The notes beneath the pieces are model-generated. The model was given only the letters and a program-made list of their open reading frames with translations, did not search any database and was not told the origin of the DNA. This document shows positions 1 through 5,519 of a stretch of 8,325 nt of DNA, piece after piece. Origin of the DNA: JBGOUV01 sp041477815 (GTDB lineage: Bacteria > Acidobacteriota > Terriglobia > Bryobacterales > JACQDG01); the NCBI GenBank assembly GCA_041477815.1, contig JBGOUV010000307.1, positions 1 to 8,325 of the forward strand. Reading direction: 5' to 3'. The stretch's first letter is position 1, and every line of letters begins with the position of its first letter. Both the position numbers and the translations under genes were made by a program.

Positions 1-684
1 CAGGTGGTCGGCGATGGCGATCAGGGCGTTGTTGACGATGGGGTTGTAGGTGCCGTTGGAGCGCTCGTGGTACTCGCCTTCGGGGGTCACGTCGATGCCT
101 TCGCTGAGCCACTGTTCGGCGCGGCGGCGGTGGGGTTCGGCCTGGAAAACGGTGTAGGCTTCGGCCAGGGCGGCCGCTACTACCCAGCGGTGGTTGGGGG
201 TGTGGATGCCGCCCGCGACCATGGAGTCGCAGCCTTTTTGGAGGAATTGGCGAAGGAGCGGTTCGGAGGCGCCGAGAGGATTGTCGGAGCCGAAGGTAGT
301 ACGGTATACCCGGTAGGCGGGCAGGAGGCTGCGGACGGCGAAGGCGGTGTCGGGGGGAGAGTCGAAGTTGGTGATGGGGAGATCGACAGTGCCGTTGGGG
401 TTTTGCTGGGAGAGGAGGAAGGCGATGGATTTGTGGAGGGCGGGTAATAGCTGGGCGTCGCGGTGGTAGCGGGAGTCGGGCGTGGAGTAGAGGGTCAGGA
501 GATAGTGGATGGCGCCGACGGCGGTGCCGTAGTAGGGGAAGCTTAGCTCGGGGTCCGCGGGAAGGGGCTGCTGGAGGAGGCGGGGGATAGCGCGCTCGGC
601 GTGTTGGAGGATGAGGGGATAGTCGTCGCGGGGTTCTTGGGCGGCTAGGGTCGCGGCTGAGGCTAGGAAGAGGCGGCGGGTCAT
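1..684 (-). CDS. Tat-exported alpha-toroid (polysaccharide-lyase-like) protein, C-terminus outside window
   Basis: An open frame of 228 codons runs on the minus strand from the ATG at 684-682 to the left edge with no stop, so the C-terminus is missing. The N-terminus TRRLFLASAATLAAQ fits a Tat signal peptide (twin Arg at 3-4, RRxFL) with likely cleavage near residue 15, so the protein is probably exported. The mature part is helical with regularly spaced aromatic and Leu-rich helices. Recognisable blocks are TNFDSPPDTAF (105-115), GGIHTPNHRWVV (158-169) and GEYHERSNGTYNP (203-215). The HTPNHRW and Y-x-E-R-S-x-x-x-Y patterns resemble those in alpha/alpha-toroid lyases and heparinase-like proteins, where His, Asn and Tyr act on uronic-acid polysaccharides; that role is inferred by resemblance only. 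Codons end overwhelmingly in C, which supports a real gene. No good Shine-Dalgarno precedes 684. The upstream ATG at 694 meets TGA after four codons, so it is not the start. I do not recognise a named gene. Confidence 0.8.
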   Translation of the reverse strand, partial: MTRRLFLASAATLAAQEPRDDYPLILQHAERAIPRLLQQPLPADPELSFPYYGTAVGAIHYLLTLYSTPDSRYHRDAQLLPALHKSIAFLLSQQNPNGTVDLPITNFDSPPDTAFAVRSLLPAYRVYRTTFGSDNPLGASEPLLRQFLQKGCDSMVAGGIHTPNHRWVVAAALAEAYTVFQAEPHRRRAEQWLSEGIDVTPEGEYHERSNGTYNPIVNNALIAIADHL

Positions 685-712
685 GCGGAGGTCATGGTAA
701 CAGGGTTGTGTA

Positions 713-755
713 GGACAAGCCTCCGGCCTGTCCAGGACGGGGCGGAGCCCCGTCC
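713..755. repeat. Two tandem palindromes (REP-like) just past the alaS stop
   Basis: The first palindrome pairs GGACAAGCC (713-721) with GGCCTGTCC (725-733): nine pairs with one mismatch and a TCC loop. The second pairs GGACGGGGC (735-743) with GCCCCGTCC (747-755): nine perfect pairs with a GGA loop. One base separates them. Both begin GGAC and end GTCC, and both have a three-base loop, so they look like related units. The second lies two bases beyond the alaS stop codon and would form the 3' hairpin of its transcript. No T-tract follows on the minus strand, so a classical intrinsic terminator is not supported; an mRNA-stabilising or REP/BIME-like role is more likely. Confidence 0.75.
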
Positions 756-757
756 CA

Positions 758-3409
758 CTAGCTCAGCATAGACTCCACCAGCCCGTAAACCTGTTCCAGA
801 GCTGCGGGCAATGCGGAGGGGTCTTTGCCCCCGGCCTCGGCCATGTCGGGGCGGCCGCCGCCCTTGCCGCCGACGGCTTGGGCGACGGCTCCGGCCAGCT
901 TGCCGGCGTGGACGCGGTTGGTCAGATCTTTCGTCACGGCGGAGATGATGGCGACGTTGCCGTCGGCGGCCGTGCCGAGGACCACCACGCAGGACTTGAG
1001 CTTGTTGCGGAGGGAGTCGGCTAGCGACCGCAGTTGGGCGCGGTCGATGCCGTCCAAGCGGGCGGCCAGGACCTTCACGTCCTGGATGGTGCGGGCCTGG
1101 TCGGCGAGCGACCCCATTTGGGATTGGGCGATGCGCTCCTTGAGCTGCTGGACCTCGCGCTCCAGATCCCTCTCGCGGGCGAGCAGCCGCTCCACTGAAT
1201 CGACCAGCTCGGGCTCGGCCACGCGGACGGCGGAGGCGATGCGGTTGACCGCGTCGGTCATGCGCTTGTAGTGATCATAGGCTCCTTCGCCGGTGATGGC
1301 CTCGATGCGACGGACACCGGCCGAGATGGAGCCTTCCGACACTACCTTGAAGAGGCCAATGTCGCCGGTGCGGCGGACATGGGTGCCGCCGCAGAGCTCC
1401 TTGGAAAAGCCGGGTATTTGTACGACACGCACGCGCTCGCCGTACTTCTCGCCGAACAGGGCCATGGCGCCGGTGGTGAGGGCCTGGTCGAGGTCCATGA
1501 CATCGGTGGTAACGGTGGTATTGATAAGGATCTGCTCGTTGACCAGGCGCTCGACCGCCTCGAGCTCGTCGTGGTCCAGGGCGGCGTAGTGGGTGAAGTC
1601 GAAGCGGAGGCGGGAGGGCTCGACGACGCTGCCGGCCTGCTTGACGTGGGCGCCGAGGATCGAGCGCAGGGCAGCGTGCAGGAGGTGGGTGGCGGTGTGG
1701 TTGCGCTGCGTGGAGTAGCGGAGGCGCTCGGCGACGCGGCCGTCGACGAGGTCTCCGACATGGAGGGGGGCCGTCGAAACGATGGTATGGACGAAGAGAC
1801 CGGGGAGGGGGCGCGTGGCGTCCTTGACGCGGGCTACCTCGATGCCTTCGCGAAGGAGCACGCCTTTGTCGCCGACCTGCCCACCGGCTTCGGCGTAGAA
1901 GGGAGTACGGTCGAGGAGCATCTCGGCGCGGGCGCCGGCGGGGACTTCCTGGACCACCTTGTCGCCGGCCACCAGGGCGAGAATGCGGCAACCTTCGAGA
2001 GCCGTGCCGTCGTACCCCTGGAACTTGGTGGGACCTAGTTGTTGGAGCTGGCTGTAGACCTCGGCGACCGCGGCCTTTTCGGCGCCCTTCCAGGAAGCGC
2101 GGGCGCGGGAGCGTTGGGCCGACATCTCGGCCTCGAAGCCCTCGCGGTCGATCGAGATCCCTCGTTCGCGGGCCATTTCCTCCTGCTCGTCGAGGGCCAG
2201 CCCGTAAGTATCGTAGAGCTTGAAGCTGACCGCGCCGGGCAGGGCCTTGCCGCCGGAGAGCTTCTCCACTTCCTGCTCGAAGACGCGCTCGGCCAGGACG
2301 AAAGTGTGGGCGTACCGGTGCTCCTCTTCCTTGACCACGCGGGCTACGCGGGTGACGGACTCCAGCAGCTCCGGGTAGCCGGGCTTCATGTGTTCGGCGA
2401 CGAAGCCGGTCAGCTCGTAGAGGAAGGGCTTATCCATACCGATGAGGCGGGCGTGGCGCAGGGCGCGGCGCATGATCTTGCGGAGCACGTAGCCGCGGCC
2501 TTCGTTGGCGGGGATGACGCCGTCGTGGATCAGGAACGCGGTGGCGCGGCTGTGATCGGCGAGGATGCGGAGCGCGGTGTCTACCTTTTCGTCGTCGCCG
2601 TAGGGGCGGTTGGTGATTTCGGCGGCCCGGTCGATGATGGGGCGGAGCAGGTCGGTCTCGTAATTGGAGAGTTTGCCCTGCAGGACGGCGGCGACGCGCT
2701 CCAGGCCCATGCCGGTATCGATGGAGGGGCGCGGGAGGGGGGTGAGGACACCCGCGGCATCGCGGTTGAACTGCATGAAGACGAGGTTCCAGATCTCGAC
2801 GTAGCGGCCGCAGTCGCAAGGGAATTGGCAGTCGGTATGGCCCCATTCAGACCCGTCGGGGCCGAAGTCGTAGTGGATCTCCGAGCAGGGGCCGCAGGGA
2901 CCGGTGTCGCCCATGGCCCAGAAGTTATCCTTCTCGTCCATGCGGAAGATGCGATCGGCGGGGACGCCGGCAACCTCGCTCCAGAGCGCGCCGGCGTCGT
3001 CGTCCTCGCGGAAGATGGTGACGTAGAGACGGTCCTTGGCCAGGCCGTAGTCGGCGGTGATCAGGGTCCAGGCGTAGTCGATGGCGTCGCGCTTGAAGTA
3101 ATCGCCGAAGGAGAAGTTGCCGAGCATCTCGAAGAAGGTGTGGTGGCGGCGGGTGCGGCCGACGTTTTCGAGGTCGTTATGCTTGCCGCCGGCGCGGACG
3201 CACTTTTGGGAGGTGGTGGCGCGGGCGTAGTCGCGCTTTTCGCGGCCGAGGAAGACGTCCTTGAACTGGTTCATGCCGGCGTTGGTGAAGAGCAACGTGG
3301 GGTCGTCGGCCGGGACCAGCGACGAGGAGCGGACAATGCGGTGGCCGCGGGATTCGAAGAAAGACAGGAACTTCTGCCGGATTTCGTTGCCGGAGGGATG
3401 TAAGGTCAA
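758..3409 (-). CDS. alaS: Alanyl-tRNA synthetase (AlaRS)
   Basis: Encodes the class II cytoplasmic enzyme that activates alanine with ATP and charges tRNA-Ala. The 883 residues are close to the usual 870-880, with all domains present. Class II motif 1 is near LLFTNAGMNQFK (39-50). Motif 2 spans about 64-106, including SQKCVRAGGKHNDLENVG (67-84). Motif 3 is DTGMGLERVAAV (231-242). The editing domain, which removes Ser and Gly from mischarged tRNA, has its metal ligands in HTATH (571-575) and CGGTH (673-677). A coiled-coil linker at about 735-765 leads to the C-Ala domain with GGKGGGRPDMAEAGG (847-861). Extra cysteines C194, C198 and C200 follow CGPC (172-175) and may form a second metal site. 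The start is TTG at 3409-3407, chosen because GAAGAGG lies seven bases upstream and EIRQKFLSFF follows at the expected distance. The gene stops with TAG at 760-758. recX lies upstream on the same strand behind a TA cluster. Confidence 0.98.
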   Translation of the reverse strand: MTLHPSGNEIRQKFLSFFESRGHRIVRSSSLVPADDPTLLFTNAGMNQFKDVFLGREKRDYARATTSQKCVRAGGKHNDLENVGRTRRHHTFFEMLGNFSFGDYFKRDAIDYAWTLITADYGLAKDRLYVTIFREDDDAGALWSEVAGVPADRIFRMDEKDNFWAMGDTGPCGPCSEIHYDFGPDGSEWGHTDCQFPCDCGRYVEIWNLVFMQFNRDAAGVLTPLPRPSIDTGMGLERVAAVLQGKLSNYETDLLRPIIDRAAEITNRPYGDDEKVDTALRILADHSRATAFLIHDGVIPANEGRGYVLRKIMRRALRHARLIGMDKPFLYELTGFVAEHMKPGYPELLESVTRVARVVKEEEHRYAHTFVLAERVFEQEVEKLSGGKALPGAVSFKLYDTYGLALDEQEEMARERGISIDREGFEAEMSAQRSRARASWKGAEKAAVAEVYSQLQQLGPTKFQGYDGTALEGCRILALVAGDKVVQEVPAGARAEMLLDRTPFYAEAGGQVGDKGVLLREGIEVARVKDATRPLPGLFVHTIVSTAPLHVGDLVDGRVAERLRYSTQRNHTATHLLHAALRSILGAHVKQAGSVVEPSRLRFDFTHYAALDHDELEAVERLVNEQILINTTVTTDVMDLDQALTTGAMALFGEKYGERVRVVQIPGFSKELCGGTHVRRTGDIGLFKVVSEGSISAGVRRIEAITGEGAYDHYKRMTDAVNRIASAVRVAEPELVDSVERLLARERDLEREVQQLKERIAQSQMGSLADQARTIQDVKVLAARLDGIDRAQLRSLADSLRNKLKSCVVVLGTAADGNVAIISAVTKDLTNRVHAGKLAGAVAQAVGGKGGGRPDMAEAGGKDPSALPAALEQVYGLVESMLS

Positions 3410-3416
3410 GCGGGAA

Positions 3417-3423
3417 CCTCTTC
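3417..3423 (-). promoter_or_regulatory. Ribosome binding site of alaS
   Basis: On the minus strand this reads GAAGAGG and sits seven bases before the TTG at 3409. It is the sequence that decides this non-ATG start; no in-frame ATG or GTG with a better site lies nearby. Confidence 0.65.
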
Positions 3424-3455
3424 GGTAGATATTTTAGCAGAGGGGCCTTTGGCCT

Positions 3456-3812
3456 CTAGCGGAGCGGCAGGTAATGAATCCCGTTGTGCCACTCCTCCGG
3501 CCGGGAGGCGCTCCAGATCAGAAGCAGCGATTCGAGGATTTCGCCGATCGCCACTCGCTGCCGAACGATGAAGAGCCCTGGACTCGACTTGCCCGCTGCC
3601 AGGCGCTCGCGATAATGATGCGTCATCGTTCTCCGATCGTGAGAAATCACGATCCGTCCTTGCTCGGCCGCGAGCTCGAGCAACTGCGGATCTTTCATCC
3701 CCCGCAAGGCGGATTGCTTGACGTCGAGGATATCGATGGCCGGCTCGCGGGACCGCAGACCTTCGATGATGTCGCCCTGGAGGTCTTCATCCGCCAGGAA
3801 CCGGATGGTCAC
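3456..3812 (-). CDS. DUF5615 PIN-like toxin protein
   Basis: A 118-residue protein of the DUF5615 family, small PIN-like proteins predicted to be nuclease toxins of type II TA modules. The family pattern is clear: an N-terminal strand with an acidic cluster (IRFLADED, 3-10), a second strand at DILDVKQ (27-33), a central acidic site at KDPQLLELA (40-48), the strand and catalytic-type turn IVISHDRRTM (54-63), and a conserved end EEWHNGIHYLPLR. D8, E9, D10, D30, D41 and D59 are candidate metal or active-site residues. The start is GTG at 3812-3810, which overlaps the TGA of the DUF433 gene as GTGA; with no strong Shine-Dalgarno of its own, translation is probably coupled. The frame stays open upstream to 4121, but that part overlaps the antitoxin and has no family similarity. 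The nuclease function is a family-level prediction. Confidence 0.88.
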   Translation of the reverse strand: MTIRFLADEDLQGDIIEGLRSREPAIDILDVKQSALRGMKDPQLLELAAEQGRIVISHDRRTMTHHYRERLAAGKSSPGLFIVRQRVAIGEILESLLLIWSASRPEEWHNGIHYLPLR

Positions 3813-4135
3813 GGTCGCTTGGAGCCCAATTGACGGCGAGCCGCTTCCAGTCGGGCGTAGAGATCGGGATTTGTTTGACTGAGCGGTACCGCCGAGCGCT
3901 CGAATTCCCGCTCGCCCTCCGCGATGTACTCGTTGATGGCCTGCTCGTTCTCCAGGTAGTACGCGATGGCGCCGTACACCTGCGACAGCTTGAGCGTCGA
4001 GAAGGACTGGACGATCTTCTCCGGAGACGCGCCCTCCTGAAAGAGGATCACCACCGAATCGAGAGACACGCGAGTTCCCGCTACGTACAGGCCGCCATTC
4101 CGCTCTTCGATGTAGGGGCAAGCCGGAAACGCCAT
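3809..4135 (-). CDS. DUF433-domain antitoxin
   Basis: A 108-residue DUF433 protein, the usual antitoxin partner of DUF5615 toxins. The domain at about residues 8-72 shows the characteristic blocks: YIEERNGGLYVAGTRVSLD (8-26), the helix with GASPEKIV (35-42), and LSQVYGAIAYYLEN (50-63), an HTH-like fold thought to bind DNA. The charged tail, about 73-108, probably wraps the toxin. The ATG at 4135-4133 is preceded by AGGAG with a five-base spacer (4145-4136), a strong site. Longer reading to 4204 adds 23 residues that overlap older HEPN-MNT debris and is rejected. Antitoxin first, toxin second with a four-base overlap is typical of a self-repressing TA operon; autoregulation is inferred, not seen. 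Confidence 0.9.
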   Translation of the reverse strand: MAFPACPYIEERNGGLYVAGTRVSLDSVVILFQEGASPEKIVQSFSTLKLSQVYGAIAYYLENEQAINEYIAEGEREFERSAVPLSQTNPDLYARLEAARRQLGSKRP

Positions 4136-4154
4136 AGTGACTCCTGGCTTGAGT

Positions 4155-4196
4155 TTAGCACCGGACCATGAAAAGGCGATCTCGTCTAGAAGGCAT
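4155..4196 (-). pseudogene. Possible N-terminal stub of a HEPN (DUF86-type) toxin gene
   Basis: A short frame reads MPSRRDRLFMVRC then TAA. It begins at an ATG (4196-4194) inside the last codons of the nucleotidyltransferase remnant, exactly where a HEPN gene starts in HEPN-MNT operons. MPSRRDRL resembles the first residues of DUF86 HEPN proteins. All the rest, including the RxxxxH RNase motif, is absent, and the DUF433 gene begins 19 bases after the stub. The call rests on position and a few residues, so it could be chance. Confidence 0.35.
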
Positions 4197-4438
4197 TTAC
4201 GCAATCGCGCAGGATGTTCTCCCGCAGCAACGGCTTCAGCGTCCTGCGGTTCACCACGTCCCCGGCCCCACCCAGCAGCTCGCCGATATAGATCTTCAAC
4301 CTGGAGTATTCAACTGTTCGCTCGTGCCTCTCCGCGGGCCACGGATCCGAACACGGCGGCGTGCCGGACGCCCAGCCGACGCAGGTCCGCTTCATGCGCT
4401 TGCAAGGTCCCGAGGATTCCTTGAAGATCCGTGCTCAT
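4186..4438 (-). pseudogene. Broken MNT-type nucleotidyltransferase (HEPN-MNT antitoxin), frameshifted with internal deletion
   Basis: Two halves of a minimal nucleotidyltransferase lie in different minus-strand frames. The first starts at ATG 4438-4436 and gives a helix followed by LGVRHAAVFGSVARGEARANS, where GS-x-ARG is the family nucleotide-binding turn; it then meets TGA at 4312-4310. The second, from about 4302 to TAG at 4188-4186, gives LKIYIGELLGG, DVVNRRTLKP and LLRENILRDCVNAF, the conserved family C-terminus. The stretch normally between them, roughly 20 residues containing the S-D-x-D-L catalytic acidic pair, is missing and the frame changes. Intact relatives AMPylate a Tyr of their HEPN toxin. 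With the DxD pair gone and a stop in the middle, this copy should be inactive. Confidence 0.82.
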
Positions 4439-4467
4439 ACTTATTCCAAAGTTTACCAGATGCAGCG

Positions 4468-4491
4468 GGAGGCGGCGACTGACTTGCCTCC
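4468..4491. repeat. Inverted repeat between divergent TA genes
   Basis: GGAGGC (4468-4473) faces GCCTCC (4486-4491) across 12 bases. It lies in the 81-base gap (4439-4519) between the leftward nucleotidyltransferase remnant and the rightward antitoxin gene, where a TA operator would be expected. A six-base arm is short and could be chance in GC-rich DNA. No convincing -35/-10 pair was found in the gap. Confidence 0.3.
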
Positions 4492-4519
4492 ACGCCCGAG
4501 GATGGGTTACGTTGGAGAC

Positions 4520-4747
4520 ATGACCGTTGAGGCGATCAAAGAAGCTATCGCGGACCTTCCGGACGAACAGAAGCTTGCTCTCGCCGCTTGGCTGAATGAG
4601 CAGACCATGGATGAATGGGATCGGCAGATGCAGCGCGATTTCTCGGAGGGTGGCCGCGGATACCATCTGGTGGAGAAGGTGAAGGCAGACGCTAGCGCGG
4701 GCAAGTTTCGGCCGATGCCGGCAGGTAGACCGCGTAGCGCGAGATGA
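4520..4747 (+). CDS. Small antitoxin of a RelE-like type II TA pair
   Basis: A 75-residue acidic protein. It begins with the helix MTVEAIKEAIADLPDEQK and LAAWLNEQ, followed by the block DEWDRQMQRDF (31-41), GGRGYHLVEKV and a basic GKFRPM tail. This helix / EWDRQ..RDF / GKFRP layout is that of short antitoxins encoded just before RelE/ParE-fold toxins; the assignment comes from this pattern and from the next gene. ATG 4520 is chosen because the family similarity begins there. GGAG lies only two bases before it, an unusually tight spacing, while the in-frame ATG at 4502 directly abuts GAGG. The stop overlaps the next frame as ATGA (4744-4747), the usual coupling between antitoxin and toxin. The open frame continues upstream to 4361, but that part crosses the minus-strand remnant and has no family features. 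Confidence 0.68.
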   Translation: MTVEAIKEAIADLPDEQKLALAAWLNEQTMDEWDRQMQRDFSEGGRGYHLVEKVKADASAGKFRPMPAGRPRSAR

Positions 4748-4861
4748 CGGCGTTCGAGTCCCACGCCCCAGTACACCCATCTCCAATTGAAACGTGTAGG
4801 CGGGTTTTGGAGCGCCCGGGTGATGGACGCTTACCGGGCGTTGGCGTATCGGAGCGATTAG
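4744..4861 (+). pseudogene. Decayed RelE-like toxin gene: internal deletion, frameshift, early stop
   Basis: The ATG at 4744 overlaps the antitoxin stop and opens MTAFESHAPVHPS. In the next frame the sequence continues LQLKRVGGFWSARV, then MDAYRALAYRSD, ending at TAG 4859-4861. HPS-L-x-(F/L)-K-R-V followed by (F/W)WSARV and YRALA is the conserved C-terminal half of RelE-fold toxins found beside this type of antitoxin. The HPS and LQLKRV pieces belong together but are split by a two-base loss (or one-base gain) at about 4782. About 50 N-terminal residues are missing before HPS, and the usual final W-(I/V)-G-(S/T)-H block is lost after the stop. The product cannot be an active toxin. The neighbouring recX ends only 16 bases away on the other strand. 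Confidence 0.7.
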
Positions 4862-4877
4862 TCGGCGGTTGAGTGGG

Positions 4878-5423
4878 CTACAAGTCGCCCGCAGGCTCCT
4901 CCGCCGCGGCTTCGAGACCGTCGACCCAGTCGTCGGGGAGCGACAGTTTACGGAGAGCCTTCATGATTTTGCCGGACGGGAAGCCGGCCCGCACCAGCGT
5001 CCGGTAGAGCGAGGCGAGGCGGCTGGGGGTCAGGTCGGTGGGCTTTTGACGGCGGAACTTGCGGTGCAGGTATTGGTCAATGAGAGTGTCTTCGTCCACG
5101 GCGCGGTAGGCGTCGGCGACGACCTTTTCGGCGAGGGCGGGGGCGACGCGGCGGGTCTTGAGATCGCGGAGAACGCGGAAGCGGCCGAGACCCTGGTTCT
5201 CCAGGCGCAGGCGCGCATAGGTTTCGGCGAAGCGGCGGTCATTGACGTAGCCGTATTCTTTGAGGCGGGCGATGGTGGGGTCGATATCGGCGGGGTCGGC
5301 GGCGCGGCGGGCCAGGCGGGTGCGGAGCTCGCCCTGGGTTAGGGCGCGGGCGGATAGGGCGCGGAGGGCGTAGTCCAGGAGGCCCTTGGCGTCGAGGGGC
5401 TTGGGTTTGAGCTGGCGAGCCAC
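4878..5423 (-). CDS. recX: Regulatory protein RecX
   Basis: RecX binds RecA filaments and limits recombination and SOS activity. The 181-residue product is slightly longer than the usual 150-170 and is built from the expected three-helix repeats. The diagnostic first repeat is clear: LLDYALRALSARALTQGEL (15-33), then ELRTRLARR, followed by IARLKEYGYVNDRRFAETYA (51-70). RLRLENQGLGRFRVLRDLK (71-89) matches the second block, where RecX has a G-x-x-R/K-I-x-x-x-L segment before the V-x-x-x-L helix. YRTLVRAGFPSGKIMKALRK (140-159) is the third. The GTG at 5423-5421 is taken as the start because it lies just before the family sequence; the site before it is poor. A TTG 24 bases upstream is possible. 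The frame stays open to 6119, but that part is the antisense of the propeller gene. The gene points toward alaS, the common recX-alaS order, now separated by the TA cluster. Confidence 0.9.
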   Translation of the reverse strand: MARQLKPKPLDAKGLLDYALRALSARALTQGELRTRLARRAADPADIDPTIARLKEYGYVNDRRFAETYARLRLENQGLGRFRVLRDLKTRRVAPALAEKVVADAYRAVDEDTLIDQYLHRKFRRQKPTDLTPSRLASLYRTLVRAGFPSGKIMKALRKLSLPDDWVDGLEAAAEEPAGDL

Positions 5424-5439
5424 GCTAAAGGCAGAACAC

Positions 5440-5479
5440 CAAATCAAAGGGCAAAAGTCAAAGGGCAAAGCGCAAAGGT
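5440..5479. repeat. Heptanucleotide tandem repeat, consensus CAAAGGG
   Basis: From 5445 to 5479 the plus strand consists of five consecutive seven-base units, each beginning CAAA, with tails GGG, AGT, GGG, GCG and GGT. A shortened five-base unit CAAAT precedes them at 5440-5444. The tract fills most of the gap between the divergent recX and propeller genes, 17 bases upstream of recX. Period seven is not a codon multiple, and A-rich DNA is unusual in this G-rich neighbourhood, so this is not a coding trace. Confidence 0.8.
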
Positions 5480-5519
5480 GATGGAGGCGGCTACGCCGCA
5501 CCCTTTTTCCAGGATCGGT

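Noticed and set aside
4..447. Plus-strand 147-codon frame at the left edge
   Set aside because: Antisense to the exported toroid gene. The Gly/Val/Asp-rich product is the mirror of its C-ending codons.
1271..3403. Two long plus-strand open frames (1271-2038 and 2039-3403) opposite alaS
   Set aside because: They lie fully antisense to a certain alaS, are in the same register as its codons, have low-complexity Gly/Ala/Val/Glu composition and no recognisable domain. They arise from GC-rich codons lacking reverse stops.
3439..3457. Hairpin AGGGGCC/GGCCTCT around the DUF5615 stop codon as a terminator
   Set aside because: The stem has a mismatch on the minus-strand transcript, overlaps the stop codon and is not followed by a T-run.
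3813..4121. N-terminal extension of the DUF5615 protein
   Set aside because: It would overlap almost all of the DUF433 gene, and its Arg/Gly-rich sequence has no family similarity; the GTG at 3812 begins exactly at the conserved domain.
4137..4482. Plus-strand frames across the HEPN-MNT remnant
   Set aside because: Arg/Ser/Pro-rich, no domain resemblance, and antisense to recognisable MNT segments.
3456..4861. Integron, transposon or att-site boundaries around the TA cluster
   Set aside because: I looked for terminal inverted repeats, target-site duplications and a tRNA-derived direct repeat at the edges and saw none that stand out by eye.
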